From assembly GCA_016199015.1 (NCBI GenBank), contig JACQHN010000120.1:1-5050 (forward strand): DNA of 5,050 bases, given 5' to 3'. This DNA comes from Nitrospira defluvii (lineage in GTDB: Bacteria > Nitrospirota > Nitrospiria > Nitrospirales > Nitrospiraceae). This document shows positions 1 through 5,050 of this stretch, piece after piece. Numbering within the stretch: position 1 is the stretch's first letter; each line of letters starts with the position of its first letter. The notes under the pieces were generated by a model. It saw only the letters and a list, made by a program, of their open reading frames with translations, ran no database searches and was not told where the DNA came from. A program made the translations under genes and the position numbers.

Positions 1-316
1 AGTCCGTCGAGGAGGTCGAACGAGAAAAGCCCCGCCGGGCGAGAGGATCGGACGACGGAGCAGGTATTCACGAATAGTCCGGGCTAGACGGAAAAGGAGG
101 CGGATTATTACGGGAGGGATTTAGAGACTCTTAGATCAGGAGGTATCGTTGCTCAAGAAAGCGGTGTCTTCATCCGATAACGATGCGGATAGTAGAGAAT
201 AGTTCCCAGGCAATCAGCTCGCGAACCCTTTCTCTGACCTCAGTTGTATCAACATATGATGAAGTGTAAAGAGTGCGGGCCCTTGCCCCACCATATCGGA
301 AAGAAGAAGGAATGCC
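1..316. other. Left-hand region without a convincing gene
   Basis: No reading frame here looks like a conserved protein. All three plus-strand frames entering at the left edge close within about 125 bases, so at most the last few dozen residues of an upstream gene could lie here (for example a charged tail ending at a TAG at 75-77), and nothing identifies it. A near-perfect Shine-Dalgarno sequence AGGAGGT lies at 138-144, followed 4 nt later by a TTG that opens a 17-codon ORF (149-202). A promoter-like pair upstream of the next gene is weak: CTGACC at 234-239 and TATGAT at 255-260, separated by only 15 bp. I looked for a cyclic-di-GMP riboswitch because an HD-GYP gene follows, and saw none of its conserved blocks. 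Confidence 0.6.
306..311 (+). promoter_or_regulatory. Ribosome binding site of the HD-GYP gene
   Basis: GAAGGA lies 5 nt before the ATG at 317. It supports that start, and the encoded N-terminus begins directly before the DUF3391 domain, as expected. Confidence 0.7.
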
Positions 317-1675
317 ATGGCGCAAACCCCACCGTCCACCTTCGTTCCAATCAAGGTCGAGGACCTGAAGGTAGGCATGCATGTGAAATTAGACTGTCAT
401 TGGCTGAAACATCCATTTCCCCGCAATACTTTTAAGGTACAATCCTCGGCTGAACTTGCCGCTATCCGCAAACTTGGCCACGTGACCATTTATGTGGACC
501 CCACCCGCTCGGACCCGGAGTCTCTCACGAAATCCACGGCCTCCGAAGTAGCCTCAACAGTCCACCAGTGCCATACTCAGGCACAACCGATTCTCGTTGA
601 GGAATCGGAAGAGGAAAGGTCCCTAAGAATCAAAAAAGAGGAGCGAATTCAGGCTTTTCTTCGCTGCCAGGAACAGGCAAAGAAGGCCACTGCAGGCTAC
701 GCTGACGCCTTGAGCCAGACCAAGGAGGTCATTGGCCAGATTAGTGCCGTTCGTGAGGGGTGCATCTCAAAAGCCATACAAATGACAGATCGCGTGACCG
801 ATGCCTTACAAGGCCAAGGCACTGCTATGGCCATACTCAATGTGGACAATTCCGAGGCCTTCGGGGCGAGCAATTTTGCTGCGTTACATTCGCTGAACGT
901 TTTCATGCTGTCCATGATGATTGGTCGGGGGTTTGAACTCAGTCGCGAAAACATGCGCGACCTTGGAATAGGAGCCCTCCTCCACGACATTGGCGAACGG
1001 AAGGTCCCTTCCCAGGTGCTCGCTAAACAGCGCGAAAGAGCGCCCCTCACTCGATCTGAAAAAACGTTCTTTGAACTACACCCCGAGTATGGCCAACGAA
1101 TAATCGAGGATATCTGCTCATTCCCGCCGGCCAGTGCCCAGGTCGTTTATCAGCACCATGAGCGTATCGACGGATCGGGGTACCCATGTGGGCTCAAGGA
1201 TGACGCCATCTCATTCTTAGCCAAGATCGTCATGGTGGCTGACGAGTATGACCATCTTACGAGCATTCGTGATCCGAGCAAACGCCTCTGTCCCACGGAG
1301 GCGTTTGCCCATCTTTACGCTAATAGAGGGAAGGCGTTTTCAGAAAATGTCATTGTATGTCTGATCCAGGCTCTAAGCATCTACCCTCCCGGCACCTTCG
1401 TTCTCATGTCGGACGAGTCTCTCGGCATCGGCATGGTCATCAGCACTAATTTCGCTGCCACGACGCGACCAATGGTCATGATATACGAGCCGGATACCTC
1501 CGTGGATAATGTTGTGGTGTTGAATCTCGCAGAGGATGAGGATATTTGCATCCAGAAGATTCTGCACCGGACGAAAGTGCCCGAGAAGGTCCAGAACTAT
1601 TGGAATCCTCGGCGCATGGCAGGCTACTTTGTTCAAATCAAAGATCACCAGGATGACCCCATGAACAAGCGGTAA
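317..1675 (+). CDS. Cyclic-di-GMP phosphodiesterase, DUF3391 plus HD-GYP domains
   Basis: Predicted cytoplasmic metal-dependent phosphodiesterase that hydrolyses the second messenger cyclic-di-GMP, lowering its level and so favouring motile over sessile behaviour. The 452-residue protein starts with a DUF3391 domain (about residues 10-66, VEDLKVGMHV to YVDPTRSD), then a charged helical linker (about 95-175), then the HD-GYP domain (about 185-365). Visible metal and catalytic residues are H191, H223-D224 in HDIG, H255 in HPEYG, H280-H281 in QHHE, the DGSGYP motif at 285-290, and D309 in ADEYD. The IYPPGTFV segment and the C-terminal part (about 370-440, ending NPRRMAGYFV) are typical of this family. 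The residue after HDIG is Glu, not the usual Lys. There are no membrane segments or signal peptide, so the input domain is DUF3391 alone. It seems monocistronic and converges on the cytochrome operon. Family assignment is firm; activity on cyclic-di-GMP is inferred from intact motifs. Confidence 0.95.
   Translation: MAQTPPSTFVPIKVEDLKVGMHVKLDCHWLKHPFPRNTFKVQSSAELAAIRKLGHVTIYVDPTRSDPESLTKSTASEVASTVHQCHTQAQPILVEESEEERSLRIKKEERIQAFLRCQEQAKKATAGYADALSQTKEVIGQISAVREGCISKAIQMTDRVTDALQGQGTAMAILNVDNSEAFGASNFAALHSLNVFMLSMMIGRGFELSRENMRDLGIGALLHDIGERKVPSQVLAKQRERAPLTRSEKTFFELHPEYGQRIIEDICSFPPASAQVVYQHHERIDGSGYPCGLKDDAISFLAKIVMVADEYDHLTSIRDPSKRLCPTEAFAHLYANRGKAFSENVIVCLIQALSIYPPGTFVLMSDESLGIGMVISTNFAATTRPMVMIYEPDTSVDNVVVLNLAEDEDICIQKILHRTKVPEKVQNYWNPRRMAGYFVQIKDHQDDPMNKR
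1278..1308 (+). repeat. Strong intragenic hairpin
   Basis: An inverted repeat inside the HD-GYP gene: left arm GCAAACGCCTCTG (1278-1290), loop TCCCA, right arm CGGAGGCGTTTGC (1296-1308). Eleven outer pairs are perfect, followed by one U-G wobble and one G-C pair. No U-run follows on either strand, so it is not an ordinary intrinsic terminator. It encodes the SKRLCPTEAFA segment, which fits the family consensus, so it may be incidental. Confidence 0.75.
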
Positions 1676-1855
1676 CGGCTGCTCGGTTTGTCCCTAGGCA
1701 TCTCGATACCCCTGATGCTTCCCCAACGCCCCTGAGCGTCCCCCTGTACCAGCTATCCTCGTTTCACAGGAGCCCGGACACTCACTTTCGAATTCGGCAT
1801 GGGCTTCTTCGACGGGCCCTCTCCATCCCCAATTAATGCGCCTCCTGAATGTTGG

Positions 1856-2461
1856 CTAACGAGGCGAAGGCGTCTTTTCATCATCCTCCTGAGACGGCGC
1901 TTCAGATCCCGCTTCATCACCCCGCCCCATGCGCCCATGTCCCATGCCGCCTTGCGGACCCATATGGTCCATTGGACCTCGGCCACCCATCCCCCGCATC
2001 CCCCTTCGCGAATGCAGGCTGAACGTCCGCTCATATTGGATGATGGACCAGATCTCTTCGTCCGTCAGTTGGCCCGCAAACCCCACCATGCTCGTGCCGG
2101 GTGATCCGTGCTTGATCACCCAGAAGATTTCGCCCTCCGTCCGATGACGCCAGAAGCCGTGTTGCTGAAAGTTGCGCGGAGCCGGATCCAGCATCTTAGC
2201 CATCACAACGTCGCCGTCGCCGTCCTTCCCATGGCAATTGAAACTGGTGCCCTTCCCATGATAGAGGGCCTTGCCCTTTTCGATCGTGTCAGGCAAGTCG
2301 GGCAATGGACTCGTGAGCGCACGCGCCTCTTCGAGTTGGTCGATCGGGACGCGGGGCTGCAACATGTGTTGCCCGGCTGCTAACGCAACGGGTACGCCTG
2401 TCGCGCCAACAACCACCATGATCGCGAGCGCTACGCACAGCATGCTCAGCTTCCTCTGCAT
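1856..2461 (-). CDS. Secreted mono-haem cytochrome c-like protein with SxxCH haem motif and Met/His/Gly-rich tail
   Basis: Predicted periplasmic class I cytochrome c (PF13442-like), a small electron carrier or a subunit of a respiratory complex. The 201-residue protein has a signal peptide (residues 1 to about 29, hydrophobic core MLCVALAIMVVVGA, cleavage near ALAA). The globular domain is about 60-148, with KGKALYHGKGT before the haem site and a likely axial ligand M125 in GSPGTSMVGFAG, followed by the LTDEEIWSIIQYERT helix. The haem site reads S73-F-N-C76-H77, so the first of the two haem-binding cysteines is Ser (codon AGT at 2245-2243). Residues 151-181 are rich in Gly, Met and His and could bind metal; the rest of the tail is acidic and probably disordered. 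The ATG overlaps the ppk2 stop codon by one base (TGATG), indicating translational coupling. Family membership is well supported; normal haem attachment is in doubt. Confidence 0.88.
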   Translation of the reverse strand: MQRKLSMLCVALAIMVVVGATGVPVALAAGQHMLQPRVPIDQLEEARALTSPLPDLPDTIEKGKALYHGKGTSFNCHGKDGDGDVVMAKMLDPAPRNFQQHGFWRHRTEGEIFWVIKHGSPGTSMVGFAGQLTDEEIWSIIQYERTFSLHSRRGMRGMGGRGPMDHMGPQGGMGHGRMGRGDEAGSEAPSQEDDEKTPSPR

Positions 2462-3525
2462 CAGAAGTCCAATTCCACCATCTTGCGGTGGAAGCGCGTA
2501 ATCACATTGGGATCCGGCGTGAGACGGATCTGCGCCTCCTCCTTGCCCTTGTAGGGTAATAGATTCAGCACGTAACGCAAGCTCTCGAGCCGTGCTGCCT
2601 GCTTGTCGTTGGCCTTGACGATGATCCAGGGACTAAACGTCGTATGGGTCTTCCCGAACATTTCTTCTTTGTACCGGGTGTAGGAATCCCAGAGCTCTTG
2701 GGCTTTCTCATCGACGAGGCTCAGCTTCCACTGCTTGAGTGGATTCTGCCGGCGCGCTTCAAATCGACTGGCCTGCTCGTCCTTGGAAATGGAAAACCAA
2801 AACTTAATGATCGTCACGCCGTCTTCATAGAGCATGTGCTCGAATTCCGTGACCTGCTGCAAGAACCGCTGGTGCTCTTTCTTGCTGCAAAATCCCATGA
2901 CCGGTTCGACCACCGCGCGGTTGTGCCAACTCCTATCGAAGAACACGATTTCACCCTTATTGGGGAGTTGACGAATATAGCGCTGAAAATACCATTGGCC
3001 GTTCTCTTCATCGGTCGGCTTCGGCAAGGCTACCACGCGCATCGCACGAGGGTTCAGATGCTCGGTAAAACGCCGAATCGTACCACCCTTCCCGGCTGCA
3101 TCCCGTCCTTCGACAAGAATCGCGATGCGTTGTCCATCGGCCTGCACCCATCGTTGCAGTCGGACGAGTTCGACTTGCAGCGCCCGCAGCTCTTCTTCGT
3201 ACAAGAGCGTTTTCCTGACCTCCTCAAGATCCACGTTCTTGGCCTTGAGCAACTGCAGCAGACCCTTCCTCGTGGTGATTCGGCGAAGGTCCTCTTCGGT
3301 CAACCCTGGGCCGGTTTGACCGATACGCACCGCCGTCCTGTCGCCATTCTTACTGAGCGGTTGCGAGTAGCCATCCCCTTCTCGCGGAACGAGCGTCGGG
3401 ATGCGTTCCAATTCGTCCGCCAGGAGGTCGCCATTCTTTCCAGCCAGCGCCTCTACCGCAGCGGCTACATTCTGGCGATCTTTTTTGACTTTCGGCTTTC
3501 CCATCGATTCGCGGTCAGCTGCCAT
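2461..3525 (-). CDS. ppk2: Polyphosphate kinase 2, class I (polyphosphate:nucleoside-diphosphate phosphotransferase)
   Basis: Cytoplasmic P-loop kinase that transfers phosphate between polyphosphate and nucleotides. Class I members mainly use polyphosphate to phosphorylate GDP or ADP, and the reaction is reversible. The 354-residue protein has a charged, probably disordered N-terminal extension (1 to about 75), a helical region (about 76-128), then the PPK2 core. Walker A is GRDAAGKGG (140-148) and is followed by TIRRFTEHLNPR. Walker B and the following loop are FFDRSWHNRAVVEPVMGF (195-212). The lid region is RFEARRQNPLKQWKLS (254-269), with the basic residues that bind polyphosphate. The QWYFQRY and LP-GE motifs also match class I. 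H201 replaces the usual Tyr of DRSWYNRA. The start at 3525 has a good ribosome binding site. It sits 30 nt after the dsrE remnant and overlaps the cytochrome start, so it is the middle gene of an operon. Confidence 0.96.
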   Translation of the reverse strand: MAADRESMGKPKVKKDRQNVAAAVEALAGKNGDLLADELERIPTLVPREGDGYSQPLSKNGDRTAVRIGQTGPGLTEEDLRRITTRKGLLQLLKAKNVDLEEVRKTLLYEEELRALQVELVRLQRWVQADGQRIAILVEGRDAAGKGGTIRRFTEHLNPRAMRVVALPKPTDEENGQWYFQRYIRQLPNKGEIVFFDRSWHNRAVVEPVMGFCSKKEHQRFLQQVTEFEHMLYEDGVTIIKFWFSISKDEQASRFEARRQNPLKQWKLSLVDEKAQELWDSYTRYKEEMFGKTHTTFSPWIIVKANDKQAARLESLRYVLNLLPYKGKEEAQIRLTPDPNVITRFHRKMVELDF

Positions 3526-3532
3526 TCACCCA

Positions 3533-3540
3533 CCCCTTCT
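3533..3540 (-). promoter_or_regulatory. Ribosome binding site of ppk2
   Basis: AGAAGGGG on the minus strand, 7 nt before the ATG at 3525. It decides in favour of this start over the in-frame ATG seven codons later (3504). Confidence 0.75.
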
Positions 3541-3555
3541 TTCACGCACCTGTGA

Positions 3556-3780
3556 TCAGAATGCCACATTCCGATCGCGTTCGGCTACGGCCTTAATGTA
3601 GCCCGGCATGCCTTTGATCACCGCACCTGCCGTCAGATCCGATCCACCGATCTGTCGCGCGACGGCGCAGGCCCCGCAGACCCAGACAGGAATACTCGCA
3701 GCCTGTACCGCGGCCAGCAGATCTTTCAGCGGCGTCAGATTCACGCCCACCACATGATCCGCCGTGCCCTGGTGAAACTA
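3556..3780 (-). pseudogene. 5'-truncated DsrE/DsrF-like family protein
   Basis: The frame encodes the C-terminal part of a DsrE-fold protein, a family of small cytoplasmic proteins linked to sulfur relay, many with a redox-active cysteine. Visible features are the LKDLLAAVQAASIPVWVCGACAV-type strand-helix region with the CGAC cysteine pair, then the GAVIKGMPGYIKAV helix, and a normal-looking C-terminus. About 74 sense codons remain, whereas DsrE-like proteins usually have about 110-125 residues; the first strand and helix are missing. Reading upstream in frame, homology-like sequence (FHQGTADHVV) runs directly into a TAG at 3780-3778, next to the inverted-repeat element. A GTG at 3753 could still start a 65-residue peptide, but it would lack half the fold. 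It lies 30 nt before ppk2 on the same strand, so it was probably the former first or an upstream gene of that operon. Family call from sequence pattern, moderately sure; truncation is clear. Confidence 0.75.
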
Positions 3781-3781
3781 T

Positions 3782-3807
3782 GGGGTCATTGCTTGACTCT
3801 GCACTAC
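3782..3807 (+). repeat. Left terminal inverted repeat
   Basis: Matches the reverse complement of 3874-3899 at 22 of 26 positions; it includes the perfect 14-bp core at 3785-3798. Confidence 0.75.
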
Positions 3808-3873
3808 TCCTGCTTCTGTGCTTGTTGAAGTCGGAGCAAAGTCGATTCGAACGCGTACGGAAGATTGTTTATC

Positions 3874-3899
3874 GAAGTACAAAGTCAAGCAATGACTCC
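3874..3899 (-). repeat. Right terminal inverted repeat
   Basis: Partner of the arm at 3782-3807; the perfect core is at 3883-3896. Confidence 0.75.
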
Positions 3900-4054
3900 G
3901 CTCCAGAACGCGAATCATCCGCTGCCAGTCAGCATACCCCTGAGGTCCACGTCTCCCTTGTCGCGATCAGACCATGGTCTTGGCTTCAATTCGTGAAGCT
4001 GATACAGTGGTACGCATCGATCACAGCTTGTGGACTGGGGCATGAGGTAATCCG
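3900..4054. other. Upstream region of the two-gene cassette
   Basis: No convincing intact gene. It contains a perfect 12-bp palindrome AGACCATGGTCT (3969-3980). Next to it is a weak promoter-like pair for the plus-strand cassette: TTGGCT at 3980-3985 and TACAGT at 4004-4009, 18 bp apart. On the minus strand a short frame (4043-3915) reads LYQLHELKPRPW, then SDRDKGDVDLRGM. A second frame then continues as YADWQRMIRVLE up to the edge of the inverted-repeat element. This resembles the C-terminal part of a nucleotidyltransferase broken by a frameshift, but the match is a pattern impression only. Confidence 0.4.
4044..4047 (+). promoter_or_regulatory. Ribosome binding site of the first cassette gene
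   Basis: GAGG (in TGAGGTAA) lies 7 nt before the ATG at 4055 and supports that start. Confidence 0.55.
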
Positions 4055-4495
4055 ATGACCGCGATCACTGAGTTCTTGCGACAGCAAAAGAAAGCCGGTT
4101 CTCCACGGCGGCGAGCCCAGAGGCAGAAGGGGTGGCTCGATGCGGTAGAGGGCTTGCTCGGTCACATCCGATCCTGGCTCGCCGAAGCCCAGCGGGAGAA
4201 GCTGATCAAGATCCGCCCGGACAAGATCAAGATCACCGAGGAGAACCTCGGAACCTACACCGCCCCATACCTCGTACTTACCGCTGCTGGAAAAATCGTG
4301 AAGGTGAAGCCGATCGGCAACACAATCATCGGGGCTGACGGCCGGGTCGATATGGAGTCAGCCAACGGAACCTTCATGTTCCTGTACCTCGCAGACCAAG
4401 ATACATGGGTCTACGGAGTCGGCAGACAGCCCTCTGAGTTTCCCGATCTCACGGAAGACCTCTTCACCGATATCCTCAAGCGCGCTCTCTCGTGA
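4055..4495 (+). CDS. Uncharacterised 146-residue protein, partner of the HEPN-like protein
   Basis: Not recognised as a named family. The N-terminal 25 residues are strongly basic (KKAGSPRRRAQRQK), followed by an amphipathic helix (about 26-52, WLDAVEGLLGHIRSWLAEAQ). The rest looks like a mostly beta domain (about 53-125) with LGTYTAPYLVLTAAGKIVKV, then a GADGRVDM block (93-100) and W118 in DTWVYG. A short acidic helix (PDLTEDLFTDILKRAL) closes it. There is no signal peptide or membrane segment. It lacks the GSx10DxD motif of MNT nucleotidyltransferase antitoxins. Its stop codon overlaps the next start (GTGA), so the two proteins are translationally coupled and probably act together. The order (basic, possibly DNA-binding protein first, HEPN-like protein second) would suit an antitoxin-toxin pair; that role is inference from context only. 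The gene itself is well supported by its ribosome binding site and the overlap. Confidence 0.75.
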   Translation: MTAITEFLRQQKKAGSPRRRAQRQKGWLDAVEGLLGHIRSWLAEAQREKLIKIRPDKIKITEENLGTYTAPYLVLTAAGKIVKVKPIGNTIIGADGRVDMESANGTFMFLYLADQDTWVYGVGRQPSEFPDLTEDLFTDILKRALS

Positions 4496-4974
4496 CGGAA
4501 CTCGGCACAGTTCTGGAAGCCTATCTCACTCTCGTTGACTGCCATACGGTCACCGTAGAACTACTTCGCAAATACAGCAAAGGGCCCACGTTTCACGGAA
4601 CCGTTTTCATGGGCCAGCCTCCGGACAAAACCAAGCGGCTGCTGGCACAGGCCAAGACGGAGCTGGATGACTGGGCTATCGTGGGGCTGGTTTCGATCTT
4701 TGAACATATCCTATTCAACCATGAGCAATCACCGCTTCGCAGGAAATCGCTTCGCAAAGGGGCTCAGGGGTTTAACGCTGCCATCAAGCCGTTCGAGAAA
4801 CGTATCCCGCACCGCACCTATGAGGATGTGACGCGTCTCGGTGATTATCGCCACTGGGTTGCCCATGGAAAACGCTGGGGGGAGAGACCCCCACATGCAG
4901 ATCCAGTCAGTGCCCATCAACAGCTGGTGAACTTCCTGACTCAAGCCGGGCTGGAGACAAAGGCTCACGACTAG
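4492..4974 (+). CDS. HEPN-like protein, possible ribonuclease toxin
   Basis: A 160-residue protein that appears all-helical. The helix AKTELDDWAIVGLVSIFEHILF (about 54-75) is followed by a basic stretch (LRRKSLRKG) and helices around 95-105 and 138-152. The key signature is YRHWVAHG (119-126): R120-x4-H125 fits the R-x4-6-H motif of HEPN ribonucleases, with a polar residue (H121) directly after the Arg as in many members. HEPN proteins of this size often cleave RNA as the toxin of toxin-antitoxin or abortive-infection modules; some are only RNA-binding or structural. The start is the GTG that overlaps the preceding stop codon (4-nt GTGA overlap); no separate Shine-Dalgarno is visible, so translation likely depends on coupling. 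There is no transmembrane segment. The HEPN call rests on the motif and helix pattern without a profile search; the subfamily is unknown. Confidence 0.7.
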   Translation: MTELGTVLEAYLTLVDCHTVTVELLRKYSKGPTFHGTVFMGQPPDKTKRLLAQAKTELDDWAIVGLVSIFEHILFNHEQSPLRRKSLRKGAQGFNAAIKPFEKRIPHRTYEDVTRLGDYRHWVAHGKRWGERPPHADPVSAHQQLVNFLTQAGLETKAHD

Positions 4975-5050
4975 ACGAGGTCGGTCTTGCGACCACCCAT
5001 CGGACCCCTCGCCGCTGGTGATCGTTCCCCTCTCGCCTCAACGACTGCTC

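Larger units (their letters stand above)
3782..3899. mobile_element. 118-bp MITE-like element or transposon scar with terminal inverted repeats
   Basis: The two ends form an imperfect inverted repeat of 26 bp with 22 matches (3782-3807 and 3874-3899). A perfect 14-bp core GTCATTGCTTGACT lies at 3785-3798 and as its reverse complement at 3883-3896. The ends begin GGGGTCA and GGAGTCA, which resembles the GGGGTCA-type ends I recall around RAYT/IS200-like transposase genes, but I cannot check this. The interior has no transposase and contains a smaller imperfect hairpin (3807-3816 with 3827-3836). No clear target-site duplication is visible. It abuts the stop codon that ends the truncated dsrE frame, so its insertion or a rearrangement at it probably removed the 5' end of that gene. 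Confidence 0.6.

Noticed and set aside
25..45. Possible minus-strand terminator GCCCGGCGGGGCTTTT
   Set aside because: The stem is only about 4 bp with a short T-run; too weak to call.
1..316. Cyclic-di-GMP riboswitch upstream of the HD-GYP gene
   Set aside because: None of the conserved GEMM-type blocks or the expected folded arms could be found.
170..382. Minus-strand ORF of 70 codons at the left end
   Set aside because: It overlaps the start of the HD-GYP gene, has no recognisable domain, and looks random in composition.
1676..1855. Bidirectional terminator between the convergent genes
   Set aside because: Only short stems (for example GCATC/GATGC at 1697-1717 and a 4-bp ACGC/GCGT) without a T-run; nothing convincing.
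2644..3555. Long plus-strand ORF of 303 codons opposite ppk2
   Set aside because: It is the antisense shadow of ppk2, whose motifs on the minus strand are unmistakable; the plus-strand translation shows no family pattern.
3780..4058. Plus-strand ORF of 92 codons starting at the edge of the inverted-repeat element and ending with an ATGA overlap with the next gene
   Set aside because: Its first third is the translation of the element, it has no ribosome binding site, and the rest resembles no protein; the ATGA overlap is probably chance.
4733..4756. Direct repeat CGCTTCGCA twice, 15 bp apart, in the HEPN-like gene
   Set aside because: Short, in frame, and explained by the local repeat LRRKS/LRKG; no evidence of a functional repeat.
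4983..4994. Hairpin GGTC-TTGC-GACC after the cassette
   Set aside because: A 4-bp stem with no T-run is not a credible terminator.
4971..5050. Possible C-terminal end of a minus-strand gene entering from the right (ending GGRKTDLV)
   Set aside because: Only about 26 codons with no recognisable motif; cannot be told from chance.

Overview
The window most likely comes from a member of the Nitrospirota, perhaps genus Nitrospira. That is an inference from the overall look of the proteins: a DUF3391-type HD-GYP phosphodiesterase, a small periplasmic cytochrome c with a PRNF/GFWRHRTEGEIFWVIKHG core, and a class I PPK2. No rRNA or tRNA is present to settle it.

Layout from left to right. Positions 1-316 hold no convincing gene, only a strong Shine-Dalgarno-like site with a tiny TTG ORF and the ribosome binding site of the next gene. 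Positions 317-1675 (+) encode a DUF3391/HD-GYP cyclic-di-GMP phosphodiesterase. A 180-bp convergent gap follows. On the minus strand, read right to left, is an operon: a 5'-truncated DsrE-family gene (3556-3780), ppk2 polyphosphate kinase (2461-3525), and a secreted mono-haem cytochrome c (1856-2461) whose start codon overlaps the ppk2 stop codon. The dsrE remnant ends in a stop codon exactly where a 118-bp element with 26-bp imperfect terminal inverted repeats begins (3782-3899). This looks like a MITE or the scar of a transposon, and the operon has probably lost its native 5' end there.

To the right, on the plus strand, is a tight two-gene cassette (4055-4495 and 4492-4974, 4-nt GTGA overlap). 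The first protein is an unrecognised basic/beta-rich protein. The second is a small all-helical-looking protein with an R-x4-H motif in YRHWVAHG, the signature of HEPN ribonucleases. This is the best candidate in the window for an undescribed toxin-antitoxin or defence module. It lies beside a mobile-element scar and a possible decayed nucleotidyltransferase fragment, and has a perfect 12-bp palindrome upstream.

Other oddities are a cytochrome whose haem motif reads SxxCH instead of CxxCH, a PPK2 with His in place of the usual Tyr in its DRSWYNRA motif, an HD-GYP protein lacking the usual Lys after HDIG, and an 11-bp perfect (13-bp with one wobble) hairpin inside the HD-GYP coding region.
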